Origin: Deltaproteobacteria bacterium
GTDB taxonomy: Bacteria; Myxococcota_A; UBA9160; SMWR01
Assembly (NCBI GenBank): GCA_019310965.1
Contig: JAFDDG010000031.1
Span: 1 to 54,819, forward strand
Direction of reading: 5' to 3'
Length of the DNA: 54,819 nucleotides
The position numbers and the translations under genes were made by a program. The notes under the pieces are model-generated. The model searched no databases, had not been told where the DNA came from, and was given only the letters and a program-made list of their open reading frames with translations. This document shows, piece after piece, positions 33,011 to 41,640 of the stretch (positions are counted from its first letter, which is position 1; each line of letters opens with the position of its first letter).

Positions 33011-34036
33011 CTAGGACGAGCGGGTGCGCACGAAGTCGGCTGGGGTCTGTTGGGTCCAGCGGCGAAAAGCTTTGGTGAAGGCGCTCGGGTCCGAGAAGCC
33101 CAGGAGAAAGGCGACGTCGTCGATTCCTCGCTTCTCCTGGGTCAGGTAGTGGCGTGCCAGCTCGGTACGCACGTCGTCCAGAAGCTCTTGATAATTCGTG
33201 CCCTCCTCCTGGAGGCGCCGTCGCAGCGTGCGGCTGCTCATGGAGAACTGTGCGGCGATGGCATCGGCAGTCAGGTTGCCCAAGGGCAGCATGGACAGGA
33301 TGCAGGCCCGGACGCGCTCGGGAAATCGAGCACTCGTTGGCAGTTTGGCGAGCTGGTCGGCGGCGTACTGTTCCAGCAGCTGTCTGAGAGCGGGGTCGGC
33401 GGAGGGGTTCAAGCTATCCATCATCGAGGTCGGAAACAGGACCCCGTCTGCGCTCGCCTCGAATCGAACCGGGAGTCGCAGGATTCGCTCGTATTCGTCC
33501 GCGTAGGCGGGAGCGGGATAGGAGAATCTCGCCTCGAGAGGATCGCTGCGGCTGGCCCCGATGAGCCGGCTCATCGTGACCGTCAATCCGATCGCATACT
33601 CCATGAGGAAATGGCTCGTCTGCGGATTGCTGCCCGTACTGCAGCGAAAGAACGCGACTTCGCCATCCGTTTGCAGGTCGCACTCGGCGTCTTCCCAGAG
33701 CAGCGGGGTCAGGCCCTTGACGAGCTCGAGGGAGCTGCGAACCGAGTCACTCGCCGAAGCCAGGTAGCCGATGATGCCGAGGGCATTCGTCTTGACCGTG
33801 GTGGAGACCCGCAGCGCGACGGCCGGATCGCCGGTGGCCTCACTCGCAACCTGCCACAATGCCTGGAGTTTTTCCTTGGGCCACCGCGTCTTGGTGTCTT
33901 CGAGTGCGGATTTGGGGATGCCGACGCGGTCCAGGACGATCGTCCGATCGAAACCCTCGTTCTCGAGGTATTCGAGCAGGGGGAGAACTGCCTCAATCGA
34001 GCCGTAAGAGCTCGTTTCTGAAGGAGATTCCGACAT
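33011..34036 (-). CDS. AraC family transcriptional regulator (OruR/Arabinose_bd-type N-domain)
   Basis: 341 residues, ATG at 34036. The N-terminal 200 residues match the Arabinose_bd-type sensor domain (VLPLLEYLENEGFDRTIVLDRVGIP; later GIIGYLASASDSVRSSLEL). The C-terminal two HTH motifs are the classic AraC/XylS type: LTADAIAAQFSMSSRTLRRR and IDDVAFLLGFSDPSAFTKAF followed by RRWTQQTPADFVR. Such regulators usually respond to a catabolic substrate and activate the divergent gene, here a phytanoyl-CoA dioxygenase-like gene. The divergent gap holds an 18 bp palindrome. Confidence 0.9.
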   Translation of the reverse strand: MSESPSETSSYGSIEAVLPLLEYLENEGFDRTIVLDRVGIPKSALEDTKTRWPKEKLQALWQVASEATGDPAVALRVSTTVKTNALGIIGYLASASDSVRSSLELVKGLTPLLWEDAECDLQTDGEVAFFRCSTGSNPQTSHFLMEYAIGLTVTMSRLIGASRSDPLEARFSYPAPAYADEYERILRLPVRFEASADGVLFPTSMMDSLNPSADPALRQLLEQYAADQLAKLPTSARFPERVRACILSMLPLGNLTADAIAAQFSMSSRTLRRRLQEEGTNYQELLDDVRTELARHYLTQEKRGIDDVAFLLGFSDPSAFTKAFRRWTQQTPADFVRTRSS

Positions 34037-34090
34037 CGTCCGAGCCTCGCGTCCAGGTCTCCGAGGGCCAGGTAGAGGGTTTCCTCGCTG

Positions 34091-34108
34091 CTGGCCAAAA
34101 TTGACCAG
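34091..34108. promoter_or_regulatory. Candidate operator, 18-bp near-palindrome between AraC and PhyH-like genes
   Basis: CTGGCCAAAATTGACCAG reads CTGG-n-CAA-nn-TTG-n-CCAG, with only one non-matching pair plus the centre. It is about 55 bp upstream of the AraC start and 68 bp or more upstream of the PhyH-like start. It also overlaps the left end of the dispersed repeat 34092-34158, whose other copy (14669-14735) does not keep the palindrome. Confidence 0.5.
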
Positions 34109-34175
34109 AGAAGGGACCGGACTGGACAAGATCCCGCCCGCGATGGCCCTCTATTTTCGATTTTACAACAAGTAG

Positions 34176-35060
34176 ATGGGGTTGGAGCCGGTTCTGATGG
34201 GCCGGCCGAAGCCAACGACGCCGGTCGATGCGGCCCGGCCTCCTAGCCGTTCGGGGTCTCCGCGGAAGCGCATGTATCGAGCTACCGAAACAGAGCTGAA
34301 GCAGTACGACGATCTGGGCTTCTTCGTTCGCGAGAACGTCTTCTCCGAGCAGGAGCTGGAGGCCATGCGCGAGGGTGCAGAGAGCGTCCACACGCAGATC
34401 GTCGAGGCAGCGGATCTTCCCGCCGCTGGCCCCATCGATCAGGTGGACAACCAGAGGTACCAGTCGGTACTCGGCGCCACGGTCAAGTGGGAGTGGCAGG
34501 ACGATCTGCGTGCCGTCCGCTCGATGGAGCCGACCGGGCACCTGGACGCGCGCCTCGAGGTCTTGCTCGACGATCCACGTCTCTACCAGCCGGCCGCTTC
34601 GATCAATGGCTGCGAGACCCTCAGCGTCTTCAGCGACAAGCTCAACGTGAAGCGCCCGCGCGGCGCTCCCTTCCCCTGGCACCAGGAAGGTCTGTACTGG
34701 GAGAACGGCGCCGAGGATCTCGAGTCTCTCGTCAGCACGCTCACCTACCTCGATGACGCCACGAAAGAAAACGGCTGCCTCTGGGTGATCCCGGGCAGTC
34801 ACAAGCAGGGCAATCTGCAGGGCTTGAAGGATCGCGGCGTGCTCGGCGCCCTCTATACCGACGTGGATCTCATCGATGGCGAGGCGTTTGCGACGGAGTT
34901 CCCCGCTGGCAGCGTTCTCTATTTCCACCGCGATCTGGTTCACGGTTCCCAGACCAACCGCACACCGTCCAGCCGCCGCGTCTTCGTGGTGGCCTACCAG
35001 GCGGGAGGCCTGCACCGCTGGCACATCGATCGAAAACGCGAAGTCGAGATGGGACGTTGA
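34176..35060 (+). CDS. Phytanoyl-CoA dioxygenase (PhyH) family protein
   Basis: Up to 294 residues. Non-haem iron/2-oxoglutarate oxygenase with the double-stranded helix core. The iron site is read as H in PWHQEGLYW with a Glu rather than Asp two places on (HxE instead of the usual HxD), and a distal His in DLVHGSQTN followed by RTPSSRR, where Arg would bind 2-oxoglutarate. An alpha-hydroxylation or a hydroxylation of an isoprenoid or fatty acyl chain is possible. Start is uncertain: ATG at 34176, 34197 or 34272 (MYRATETE, the most natural N-terminus). Divergent from the AraC gene. Confidence 0.82.
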   Translation: MGLEPVLMGRPKPTTPVDAARPPSRSGSPRKRMYRATETELKQYDDLGFFVRENVFSEQELEAMREGAESVHTQIVEAADLPAAGPIDQVDNQRYQSVLGATVKWEWQDDLRAVRSMEPTGHLDARLEVLLDDPRLYQPAASINGCETLSVFSDKLNVKRPRGAPFPWHQEGLYWENGAEDLESLVSTLTYLDDATKENGCLWVIPGSHKQGNLQGLKDRGVLGALYTDVDLIDGEAFATEFPAGSVLYFHRDLVHGSQTNRTPSSRRVFVVAYQAGGLHRWHIDRKREVEMGR

Positions 35061-35149
35061 GGAAAGACAGCGTGGACCTCCATGGCAGCGGGGTCGCGCT
35101 CCGCGTGACGAGCGCCGCCACGGGCTTCGTGTAGGCCAGAGAGAATGCG

Positions 35150-35186
35150 CTCCGTCTCCCGGGGCAACCGCACCGGGAGATCGGAG
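35150..35186 (+). terminator. Hairpin after PhyH-like gene (no clear U-run)
   Basis: An inverted repeat with core TCTCCCGG (35155-35162) and CCGGGAGA (35173-35180), loop of 10 nt, extended by CTCCG and CGGAG outside. It lies in the 186 bp gap between the PhyH-like and monooxygenase genes and may be a terminator or leader hairpin; no T-run follows. Confidence 0.35.
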
Positions 35187-35246
35187 AGGAGTTGCGGAAA
35201 GAGCCCCGATCTTTCGGGCCCATTTTAAACCGACCCAGGAGAAGAC

Positions 35247-36731
35247 ATGACGACCGCCACACAGACCGCCACCGATTCGGCTCGTACCGACCTTCGCTTC
35301 ATCATCATCGGAGCGGGAATGTCGGGAATTCTCAGCGCCATCAAGCTGCAGGAGGCCGGCCTCGACAACTACGCAATCTACGAGAAGGCCGATCGCCTCG
35401 GTGGGACGTGGCGCGAGAACGAGTACGCAGGTCTGTCTTGCGACGTTCCCTCGCATCTCTACTGCTACTCGTTCGCCCCCAACCCGGATTGGAGCCATCG
35501 TTTCTCGCCGGGCCCGGAAATCCAGGCCTATTTCGAGGATGTCGCGCAGCGCTTCGAGGTGGAAAAGCGGATCCAGTTCAACACGGAGATCACGCGCTGC
35601 GAGTTCGTGGACGGTCGTTGGCAGATCGAGCTGTCCGATGGGTCGAGCGACGTGGGCGACTTCGTCATCGCAGCGACGGGTGTCCTGCACGTCCCCAACT
35701 ATCCCGACATCGAGGGCCTCGACTCCTACAAGGGCACGGTGTTCCACAGCGCGCGCTGGAATCACGACGCGAAGCTCGCGGGCAAGCGTGTCGGCGTCAT
35801 CGGAACCGGCTCGACCGCGATCCAGATCGTGGGGTCGCTGGTCGACGAGGTGGAGGAGATCTCGCTCTTCCAGCGCACGGCCCAGTGGATCGTGCCCCAG
35901 GAGAACCCGCCCTACAGCGAGGAAGAGAAGGCCGAGTTCCGCAAGAAGCCCGAGGTCGTCGAGCAGATGCGAGCACTCATCTTGAAGGAGTTCGCCGAAG
36001 GATTCGCCAATGCCGTGGTCGACGCCTACTCGCCCGAGCTCAAGGGGATCCATGACACCTGCGAGGCGAATCTCAACGACAGCGTGAAGGATCCGGAGCT
36101 CAGGGAGAAGCTCCGCCCCAATTATCGGGCCGGCTGCAAGCGCCTGATCATGTCGGACAACTTCTACGACGCCATCCAGCGCCCCAACGCGAATCTCGTC
36201 ACCGAGGGGATCGAGCGGATCGAGGAGGGCGGGGTGCGCACGAAGGACGGGAAGCTGCACGAGTTGGATGTGCTGATTCTCGCCACGGGGTTCCAGGTCG
36301 ATCGCTTCATGCGGCCGATGGAGGTGATCGGTCGCAACGGCCTCGCGCTCGACGAAGCCTGGCAGAAGGGTCCGTGTGCGTACATGGCGATCACGGTTCC
36401 GGAGTTCCCGAATCTCTTCATGCTGAACGGTCCCAACGGACCCGTCGGGAATTTCTCCCTGATCGAAGTCGCAGAGCTGCAGTGGGCGTACATCATGCAG
36501 CTGATCGAGAAGGTGCGATCCGGCTCGTGCAACGAGTTGAGCGTCTCTTCGGAGGCGATGGAGGCCTACGACATCGAGCGCAAGGAGTCCGCCAAGACGA
36601 CGATCTGGCAGAGCGGCTGCAACAGCTGGTATCTCGATGCCGACGGTGTGCCGGCGGTCTGGCCCTGGACCTGGGACCGCTTCAGGGATGACATGGCCAA
36701 TCCGCGCTATGCCGATTTTGACATCAGGTGA
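35247..36731 (+). CDS. Flavin-containing monooxygenase, Baeyer-Villiger type
   Basis: 494 residues; ATG at 35247 behind CCAGGAG. FAD loop GAGMSGILSA (about residues 22-31), GGTWRENEYAGL, fingerprint YKGTVFHSARWN (YxGxxxHxxxW), NADPH loop GTGSTAIQI and a late ATGF motif. Like the enzyme at 17860, it should oxidise a ketone to an ester or lactone or a heteroatom. It begins a plus-strand run with a crotonase, a P450 and a hydroxylase remnant, with gaps of 69 to 103 bp. Confidence 0.87.
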   Translation: MTTATQTATDSARTDLRFIIIGAGMSGILSAIKLQEAGLDNYAIYEKADRLGGTWRENEYAGLSCDVPSHLYCYSFAPNPDWSHRFSPGPEIQAYFEDVAQRFEVEKRIQFNTEITRCEFVDGRWQIELSDGSSDVGDFVIAATGVLHVPNYPDIEGLDSYKGTVFHSARWNHDAKLAGKRVGVIGTGSTAIQIVGSLVDEVEEISLFQRTAQWIVPQENPPYSEEEKAEFRKKPEVVEQMRALILKEFAEGFANAVVDAYSPELKGIHDTCEANLNDSVKDPELREKLRPNYRAGCKRLIMSDNFYDAIQRPNANLVTEGIERIEEGGVRTKDGKLHELDVLILATGFQVDRFMRPMEVIGRNGLALDEAWQKGPCAYMAITVPEFPNLFMLNGPNGPVGNFSLIEVAELQWAYIMQLIEKVRSGSCNELSVSSEAMEAYDIERKESAKTTIWQSGCNSWYLDADGVPAVWPWTWDRFRDDMANPRYADFDIR

Positions 36732-36800
36732 CCGGCCTCGGCGCGCCAGCCAGCGTCGCAACCGACCGCTTCGCCGAGATCCCCGGATGCAGGAGCCCTC

Positions 36801-37598
36801 ATGAATTCCGATCATTGTCTGGTCGAGCGCGAGGGCCACGTCCTGGTCATCACCCTCAACCGCCCGGAGAGGAAGAACGCGCTGAGCGGCGGAATGCTGG
36901 CGGGGATGTACCGGGGTTGGCGCATGCTCGACGAAGACCCCGAGCTGCGGGTGGGGATCCTCACGGGCCGCGGTGATGTCTTCTGCGCCGGCGCCGACCT
37001 CAAGGCGATGGGGGGGGACGAGAGGGACGAAGAGTTCCAGCAGCTGATGGCCGAGGTGCCGGACATTCACTTCCAGGCGTTGCTCCGGCACAACCGGCCG
37101 ATGAAGCCCATCATCGCGGCGGTGGAGGGCTTTGCGGTGGCCGGGGGCACCGAGATCCTCCAGGGCACGGACATCCGGGTGGCCGCCGAGGACGCGGTCT
37201 TCGGCGTCACGGAGGCCAAGCGCGGGCTCTTTCCCATGGGCGGATCCAGCGTGCGACTGCGGCGACAGATCCCCTACACCCTGGCGGCCGAGATCCTGCT
37301 CACGGCGCGCCACGTGACAGCCCAGGAGGCGCTGGATTTTGGCCTGGTGGGGCGGCTGGTTCCCAGCGGTCAGGCGCTGGCCGAGGCGAAGAAGATTGCC
37401 GAGGTGATCTGCGACAACGGTCCTGTCGCGATCCGTGCCCTGATGCACGCGCTGCGCGAGATCGACGAGAGCTACAGCGAGCCCGACGCTCTGGCGAAGG
37501 AGATCGAGATCGGCGGCCCCGTCTTCGCCTCGAAGGATGCCCGCGAAGGCCCGCGGGCTTTCAGGGAGAAGCGCAAACCCGTATTTACCGGCGAGTAG
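36801..37598 (+). CDS. Enoyl-CoA hydratase/isomerase (crotonase) family protein
   Basis: 265 residues; ATG at 36801. Oxyanion-hole motif CAGADLKAM and the second oxyanion glycine in GFAVAGGTEILQG, where the Glu at the hydratase position and the later Glu in VTEAKRGLFPMGG are the expected pair of acid residues. This supports hydration of a 2-enoyl-CoA. It is between the monooxygenase and a P450 on the plus strand and would handle CoA intermediates from the same substrate. Confidence 0.88.
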   Translation: MNSDHCLVEREGHVLVITLNRPERKNALSGGMLAGMYRGWRMLDEDPELRVGILTGRGDVFCAGADLKAMGGDERDEEFQQLMAEVPDIHFQALLRHNRPMKPIIAAVEGFAVAGGTEILQGTDIRVAAEDAVFGVTEAKRGLFPMGGSSVRLRRQIPYTLAAEILLTARHVTAQEALDFGLVGRLVPSGQALAEAKKIAEVICDNGPVAIRALMHALREIDESYSEPDALAKEIEIGGPVFASKDAREGPRAFREKRKPVFTGE

Positions 37599-37670
37599 CC
37601 GGATGGATGGAAACCAGGGGAGCGTGTCGGGGATGCGCCGACACCGAGCAGACTCATAGGAGACGTAGCG

Positions 37671-38903
37671 ATGGAAGTCGATTGCAATTTCGTCCAATCC
37701 GACCCCTGGGCGGGCAACGAGATGCCGGCGCGCATGCAGTGGTTGCGCGAGAACGACCCTGTCTACTGGTCGGAAAAATCAGGGATCTGGATCATCTCCA
37801 AGTACAAGGATGCGGAGTTCGTCTCCAAGCATCAGGAGATCTTTACTTCCGAGTTCGGCATTCGCCCCGGCAGCGACACCATGGCCGGTCTCATCGATGA
37901 AGGTGAGCCGCGACACGGGGTTCTGCGCAACATGATCAACCGGGGCTTCTCGCCGCGCATGGTGAAGAAGCTCGAAGTAATTTTCCGCCGTATCACCGCC
38001 GAGGCCATCGACAAGGTCGCCAAGCAGGGGGAGTGCGACTTCGTCGAGAGCATCTCGGTGCCGCTCCCCATTCTGCTGATCGCCGTGATGATCGGCATTC
38101 GTGAAGAGGACCACGAGCGCTTCCACCACTGGTCGGATGCGCTGATTGCCTCCGACGGCAACGCCGATAAGCCGGAGATCATGGCGAAGGCCACCCAGGC
38201 GTTCGTCGAGTACGGGCGCTATGTGACGGAGCTCATCGAGGAGAAGCGCCAGAACCCCCAGGACGATCTGATGAGCATCCTGACGGGTGCAAAGGATGAC
38301 GGGCTGCTCACCCGGGAGTACGGCGACCAGGCTCTGGTCGAAAATCAGACCGTCGAGCACACGGAGCTGGCCAACGACGAGCTCATCATGCTGCTGGTGG
38401 TCCTGATGATCGCCGGGAACGAGACGACCCGGAACGGAATTTCCGGCGGCATGCAGCTCTTGATCGAGAACCCCGGCGAGCGCCAGAAGCTCATCGACGA
38501 TCCCTCGCTGCTGACGGGTGCCGTGGAAGAGATGGTGCGCGTGGTGTCGCCGGTGCGAACCATGGGTCGCACCCTGACGCAGGACTATGACTTCGAAGGC
38601 AAGAAGATGAAGAAGGGCCAGGAGGTCTGCATCATGTACGGGTCGGCCAACCGCGACCCCGAGATGTACGACGACCCCGACACCTTCCGCATCGATCGCA
38701 ATGCACAGCACCTGGGCTTCGGCATCGGCAGCCACTTCTGCCTCGGGGCCAATCTTGCGCGCATGGAGATGCGGGTCGCGTTCGAACAAGTGCTGCGGCG
38801 CCTGCCGGACATGGAGTACTCCCGCGGCGGCCCCGAGTTCATCCCCTCTTGCCTGGTGCGCTCCTGCTCGCACATGTGGGTGAAGTACACGCCGGAGAGC
38901 TAG
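37671..38903 (+). CDS. Cytochrome P450 (CYP125/142-like pattern)
   Basis: 410 residues; ATG at 37671 behind TAGGAGA. I-helix LMIAGNETTRN with the acid-alcohol pair, ExxR in EEMVRVV, and haem loop FGIGSHFCLGANLAR. The AGNETTRN I-helix and the short N-terminus recall the mycobacterial CYP125/CYP142/CYP124 group that terminally hydroxylates cholesterol and methyl-branched lipids. It is distinct from the other three P450s in the window. Terminal hydroxylation of an isoprenoid side chain is a fair hypothesis. Confidence 0.88.
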   Translation: MEVDCNFVQSDPWAGNEMPARMQWLRENDPVYWSEKSGIWIISKYKDAEFVSKHQEIFTSEFGIRPGSDTMAGLIDEGEPRHGVLRNMINRGFSPRMVKKLEVIFRRITAEAIDKVAKQGECDFVESISVPLPILLIAVMIGIREEDHERFHHWSDALIASDGNADKPEIMAKATQAFVEYGRYVTELIEEKRQNPQDDLMSILTGAKDDGLLTREYGDQALVENQTVEHTELANDELIMLLVVLMIAGNETTRNGISGGMQLLIENPGERQKLIDDPSLLTGAVEEMVRVVSPVRTMGRTLTQDYDFEGKKMKKGQEVCIMYGSANRDPEMYDDPDTFRIDRNAQHLGFGIGSHFCLGANLARMEMRVAFEQVLRRLPDMEYSRGGPEFIPSCLVRSCSHMWVKYTPES

Positions 38904-39006
38904 CGGTGGGTTGCCAGGAGGTGCGGCTGGGCGAGGGACGAGCCGCCCACCTGGTCGCATTTCTGCGAATGTCCGAGGCGACGACCTTGCGGAAAGGAAT
39001 GTTGAC

Positions 39007-39645
39007 GTGACCTACGACTGGCCGGCCGGCCTGGTCCTCATCGCGGCGATCTATTTGATGGCGCGCCTCGGGCGCTCCCTGGCGTTCAGGGTGCCTGCCC
39101 TGCAGCGCACGCGCGAGTTCAACCGCGAGCAGGACGCCATCAAGATGGCGAGCCAGAAGTATCCGCCGGTCGTCAAGGCGAGTCGCAAGGCCGGGCTGGG
39201 GACTTCTCTCGTCTTCTTCCTGATACTGGCCCCCTTCGTGATCACGCTGGAAGCGAGGCCCGTCTGGCGCTGCTTCCTGCTGCATGGGGTTCCCTACTTC
39301 AAGCGCGTCCACGCGGTCCACCACCAGGCGCACGATCCGACCTTTATCGATGCCTTGTACGTGCATCCGCTGGAGACCTTCATCGGCCAGACCCTCTTCT
39401 TCGGCTCGGCGTTTGGGCTGGGGGTGTTCTTGGGTCCGTTTCACGTGGCAGCGGTCGCCGTGGCCAACCTGCTCTACAGCCACCTCAACATGCTCAACCA
39501 TGTCCACGTGGATCTGCCCTACTTCCCCTACAAGTACCTCGACTACATCACGACGAAGCATACGATCCACCACATCGACATGAGCAAGGGCAACTTCTCG
39601 ACGATCACGATGCTGTACGACTACGCATTCGGAACGCTCGACTGA
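39007..39645 (+). CDS. Sterol desaturase/fatty acid hydroxylase superfamily protein, 20-codon internal deletion (probably inactive)
   Basis: 212 residues from the GTG at 39007 (RBS GAAAGGA). Nearly identical in layout to the 232-residue protein at 40921-41619, with most differences conservative. Relative to it, residues 90-109 are lost in a clean in-frame 60 bp deletion. The missing part is a membrane segment and the first His of the first histidine box (HRFLLH becomes just LLH). The boxes HAVHH and HTIHH remain. With one metal ligand and a span missing, the di-iron site is probably broken, although the frame is still open. It is the last gene of the P450 run. Confidence 0.8.
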   Translation: MTYDWPAGLVLIAAIYLMARLGRSLAFRVPALQRTREFNREQDAIKMASQKYPPVVKASRKAGLGTSLVFFLILAPFVITLEARPVWRCFLLHGVPYFKRVHAVHHQAHDPTFIDALYVHPLETFIGQTLFFGSAFGLGVFLGPFHVAAVAVANLLYSHLNMLNHVHVDLPYFPYKYLDYITTKHTIHHIDMSKGNFSTITMLYDYAFGTLD

Positions 39646-39752
39646 GACGAAGCCGGGCCGAAGGTTGTGGCTTGCGGATTCTGCAGCTGGCCCGCGGCAA
39701 GCAGGCATGCGAGCCCCTCACGTCCAGGAGCAGCTCGCAGAGGGTGCTTTGG

Positions 39753-39790
39753 GTCAATATTGATTGCTATTTATGTCAATCAATATTGAC
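39753..39790. promoter_or_regulatory. MarR operator candidate: 14+10+14 bp perfect inverted repeat
   Basis: GTCAATATTGATTG (39753-39766) and CAATCAATATTGAC (39777-39790) are exact reverse complements separated by 10 bases. Each arm itself contains the palindrome CAATATTG (39755-39762 and 39781-39788), spaced 26 bp centre to centre. It lies 31 bp before the start of the tandem MarR gene. Two palindromic half-sites suit a protein with two DNA-binding MarR domains. Confidence 0.75.
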
Positions 39791-39820
39791 TATAACGCTC
39801 GCCCCCGGTAACCTCCTGGC

Positions 39821-40924
39821 ATGGCCTCGCCGCCCCCGGTCAGCGCCGCGCAGCACGCCGTCTGGACGCAGTACCGCGACAACTTGCCCCGCCATCTGAT
39901 CGGCATCGCACGCCATCTCCAATTCCAGGTGATGCACTCGCTGACTCAGGACCTGGGCCATCACGCGCTGCGGCTGAGCTTCGGCCCCTTCCTCACACTG
40001 GTGGGGCAGCAGGGCTGCCGGCTCACGACGATCGCCAGCGAGCTGGGGATCAGCAAGCAGGCCTGCAACCAGACCGCCAAGCAGATCGAGCGGGCGGGCT
40101 ACATCGAGCGGCGACCGGCTCCCGAGGATGGGCGGGGTCGTCTTGCGGTCCTGACCGAGAAGGGGCGCGAGCTGGCCGAGCAGGGCGAGCGGTTGATCAC
40201 CAACGTCGAAGCTGCCTACCGGGAGTTCATCGGAGAGCAGGTCTACCCCGACTTCGCCGCGGCGCTCCACGAGCTACGCCTGGGGCTGAATCTCTCTCCA
40301 CAGGCCATGGATTCGGCTCCGCGAAGAGCGCGGATCGCTTCAGGGGGCGTCGTCCTGCCCCTGGTGGCGGAGCAGATCCAGCGTCGGATCAGGGTTCGGA
40401 TGATCGCGAAGGGGCATTCCGGGCTGAAGATGTCCCATAGCCAGGTCCTGCTGCTCATCGGTCCGGAGGGTGGACGCATCGGCGAGATGGCCCGCATCCA
40501 GGCGGTCAGCAGGCAGGCCATCAGCGCGATCGCCCGGGATCTCAAAGGGCAGGGCTACCTGCAGCGCCGACCCGACCCGGTCGACGGACGCGGAGTCGTG
40601 CTCACGCTGACCGATGCCGGCCAGGCGCTGATCGCCGATGCCGTCGATGCGGTGCGCGAGCTCGAGGACGAGCTCGAAGCGATCCTCGGACGCACGGGGC
40701 TCGACCGCCTGAGAGAGCTCGCCCGCCAGCTCTACCGATCCCTGCGTCTGGAAGAGGAGATCTTCGGACCCGTCGCGACTAGCGACCCGGCGGGTGCGGA
40801 AATCGACCTCGAGAGCCTTTCTCGACAGCTCCGAACACGGCTGGGCGAGGCGAGAGCCGAGCGATTGGCCCGGCTCCTTCGAACATCCGAGGCGACGAAC
40901 TCGGAAAAAGGAGTGCTGACATGA
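39821..40924 (+). CDS. Tandem double MarR-domain transcriptional regulator
   Basis: 367 residues with two MarR-type winged helix domains in one chain. Domain 1 (about 30-150) has LTTIASELGISKQACNQTAK, then YIERRPAPEDGRGRLAVLT. Domain 2 (about 190-310) has IGEMARIQAVSRQAISAIAR, then YLQRRPDPVDGRGVVLTLT. MarR proteins are normally single-domain dimers; this fusion could be a pseudo-dimer or bind two sites. The stop codon overlaps the next start (ATGA), so it is translationally coupled to the hydroxylase. The operator just upstream implies autoregulation. Confidence 0.88.
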   Translation: MASPPPVSAAQHAVWTQYRDNLPRHLIGIARHLQFQVMHSLTQDLGHHALRLSFGPFLTLVGQQGCRLTTIASELGISKQACNQTAKQIERAGYIERRPAPEDGRGRLAVLTEKGRELAEQGERLITNVEAAYREFIGEQVYPDFAAALHELRLGLNLSPQAMDSAPRRARIASGGVVLPLVAEQIQRRIRVRMIAKGHSGLKMSHSQVLLLIGPEGGRIGEMARIQAVSRQAISAIARDLKGQGYLQRRPDPVDGRGVVLTLTDAGQALIADAVDAVRELEDELEAILGRTGLDRLRELARQLYRSLRLEEEIFGPVATSDPAGAEIDLESLSRQLRTRLGEARAERLARLLRTSEATNSEKGVLT

Positions 40925-41619
40925 CCTACGACTGGCTGGCCGGCCTGGTCCTCCTCGCGGCCCTCTATCTCATGGTGCGCCTCGGATACTTCCTGGTGTT
41001 CAAGGTGCCTGTCTTGCAGCGCACGCGCGAGTTCAACCGCGAGCAGGACGCCATCAAGATGGCGACCCAGAAATATCCCCCTATGGTGAAAGCGAGCTTG
41101 AAGGTTGGGCTGTGGACCAATGTCGCCTTCTTCCTGGTCTTGGCGCCGCTCGTCGTCACGCTCGAAGCCAGGCCCGTCTGGCGTTGCCTGGTGGATGTCG
41201 TCCTCATCCTGGCGGTCTTCGATTTCTTCTACTACCTGGCGCATCGCTTCCTGCTGCACGGAGTCCCCTACTTCAAGCGCGTTCACGCGGTCCACCACCA
41301 GGTGCACGATCCGACCTATATCGATGGCCTGTACGTACATCCGCTGGAGACCTTCATCGGTCAGTCCCTCTTCATCGGTTCGGCATTCGGGCTGGGGGCG
41401 CTCTTCGGCCCCTTCCATGTGGGGTCGGTCGCCGCCGCCTACATGTTCTACGTCCAGCTCAATTCGCTCAACCACGTGCACGTGGACCTGCCCTACTTCC
41501 CCTACAAGTACCTCGACTACTTCACGACGAAGCATGCGATCCACCACATCGACATGAGCAAGGGCAACTTCTCGACGATCACGATGTTGTACGACTACGC
41601 GCTCGGAACGCTCGACTGA
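40921..41619 (+). CDS. Sterol desaturase/fatty acid hydroxylase superfamily protein (intact copy)
   Basis: 232 residues; integral membrane di-iron enzyme with several spans. Histidine boxes: H108-H113 (HRFLLH), H122-H125-H126 (HAVHH), NHVH at about 184-187, and H205-H208-H209 (HAIHH). This superfamily hydroxylates or desaturates sterols, fatty acids and carotenoids. The start overlaps the tandem MarR stop by 4 bp. Upstream flanks of this gene and of the damaged copy at 39007 are also similar, so the duplication included part of the leader. Confidence 0.87.
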   Translation: MTYDWLAGLVLLAALYLMVRLGYFLVFKVPVLQRTREFNREQDAIKMATQKYPPMVKASLKVGLWTNVAFFLVLAPLVVTLEARPVWRCLVDVVLILAVFDFFYYLAHRFLLHGVPYFKRVHAVHHQVHDPTYIDGLYVHPLETFIGQSLFIGSAFGLGALFGPFHVGSVAAAYMFYVQLNSLNHVHVDLPYFPYKYLDYFTTKHAIHHIDMSKGNFSTITMLYDYALGTLD

Positions 41620-41640
41620 GACGGAGCGGCGCAGAGAGCG

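Noticed and set aside
33993-37697. A 1,234-codon open frame on the minus strand
   Set aside because: Antisense shadow of AraC, PhyH-like, monooxygenase and crotonase genes; its composition is that of a GC-rich third-position mirror and it shows no domain pattern.
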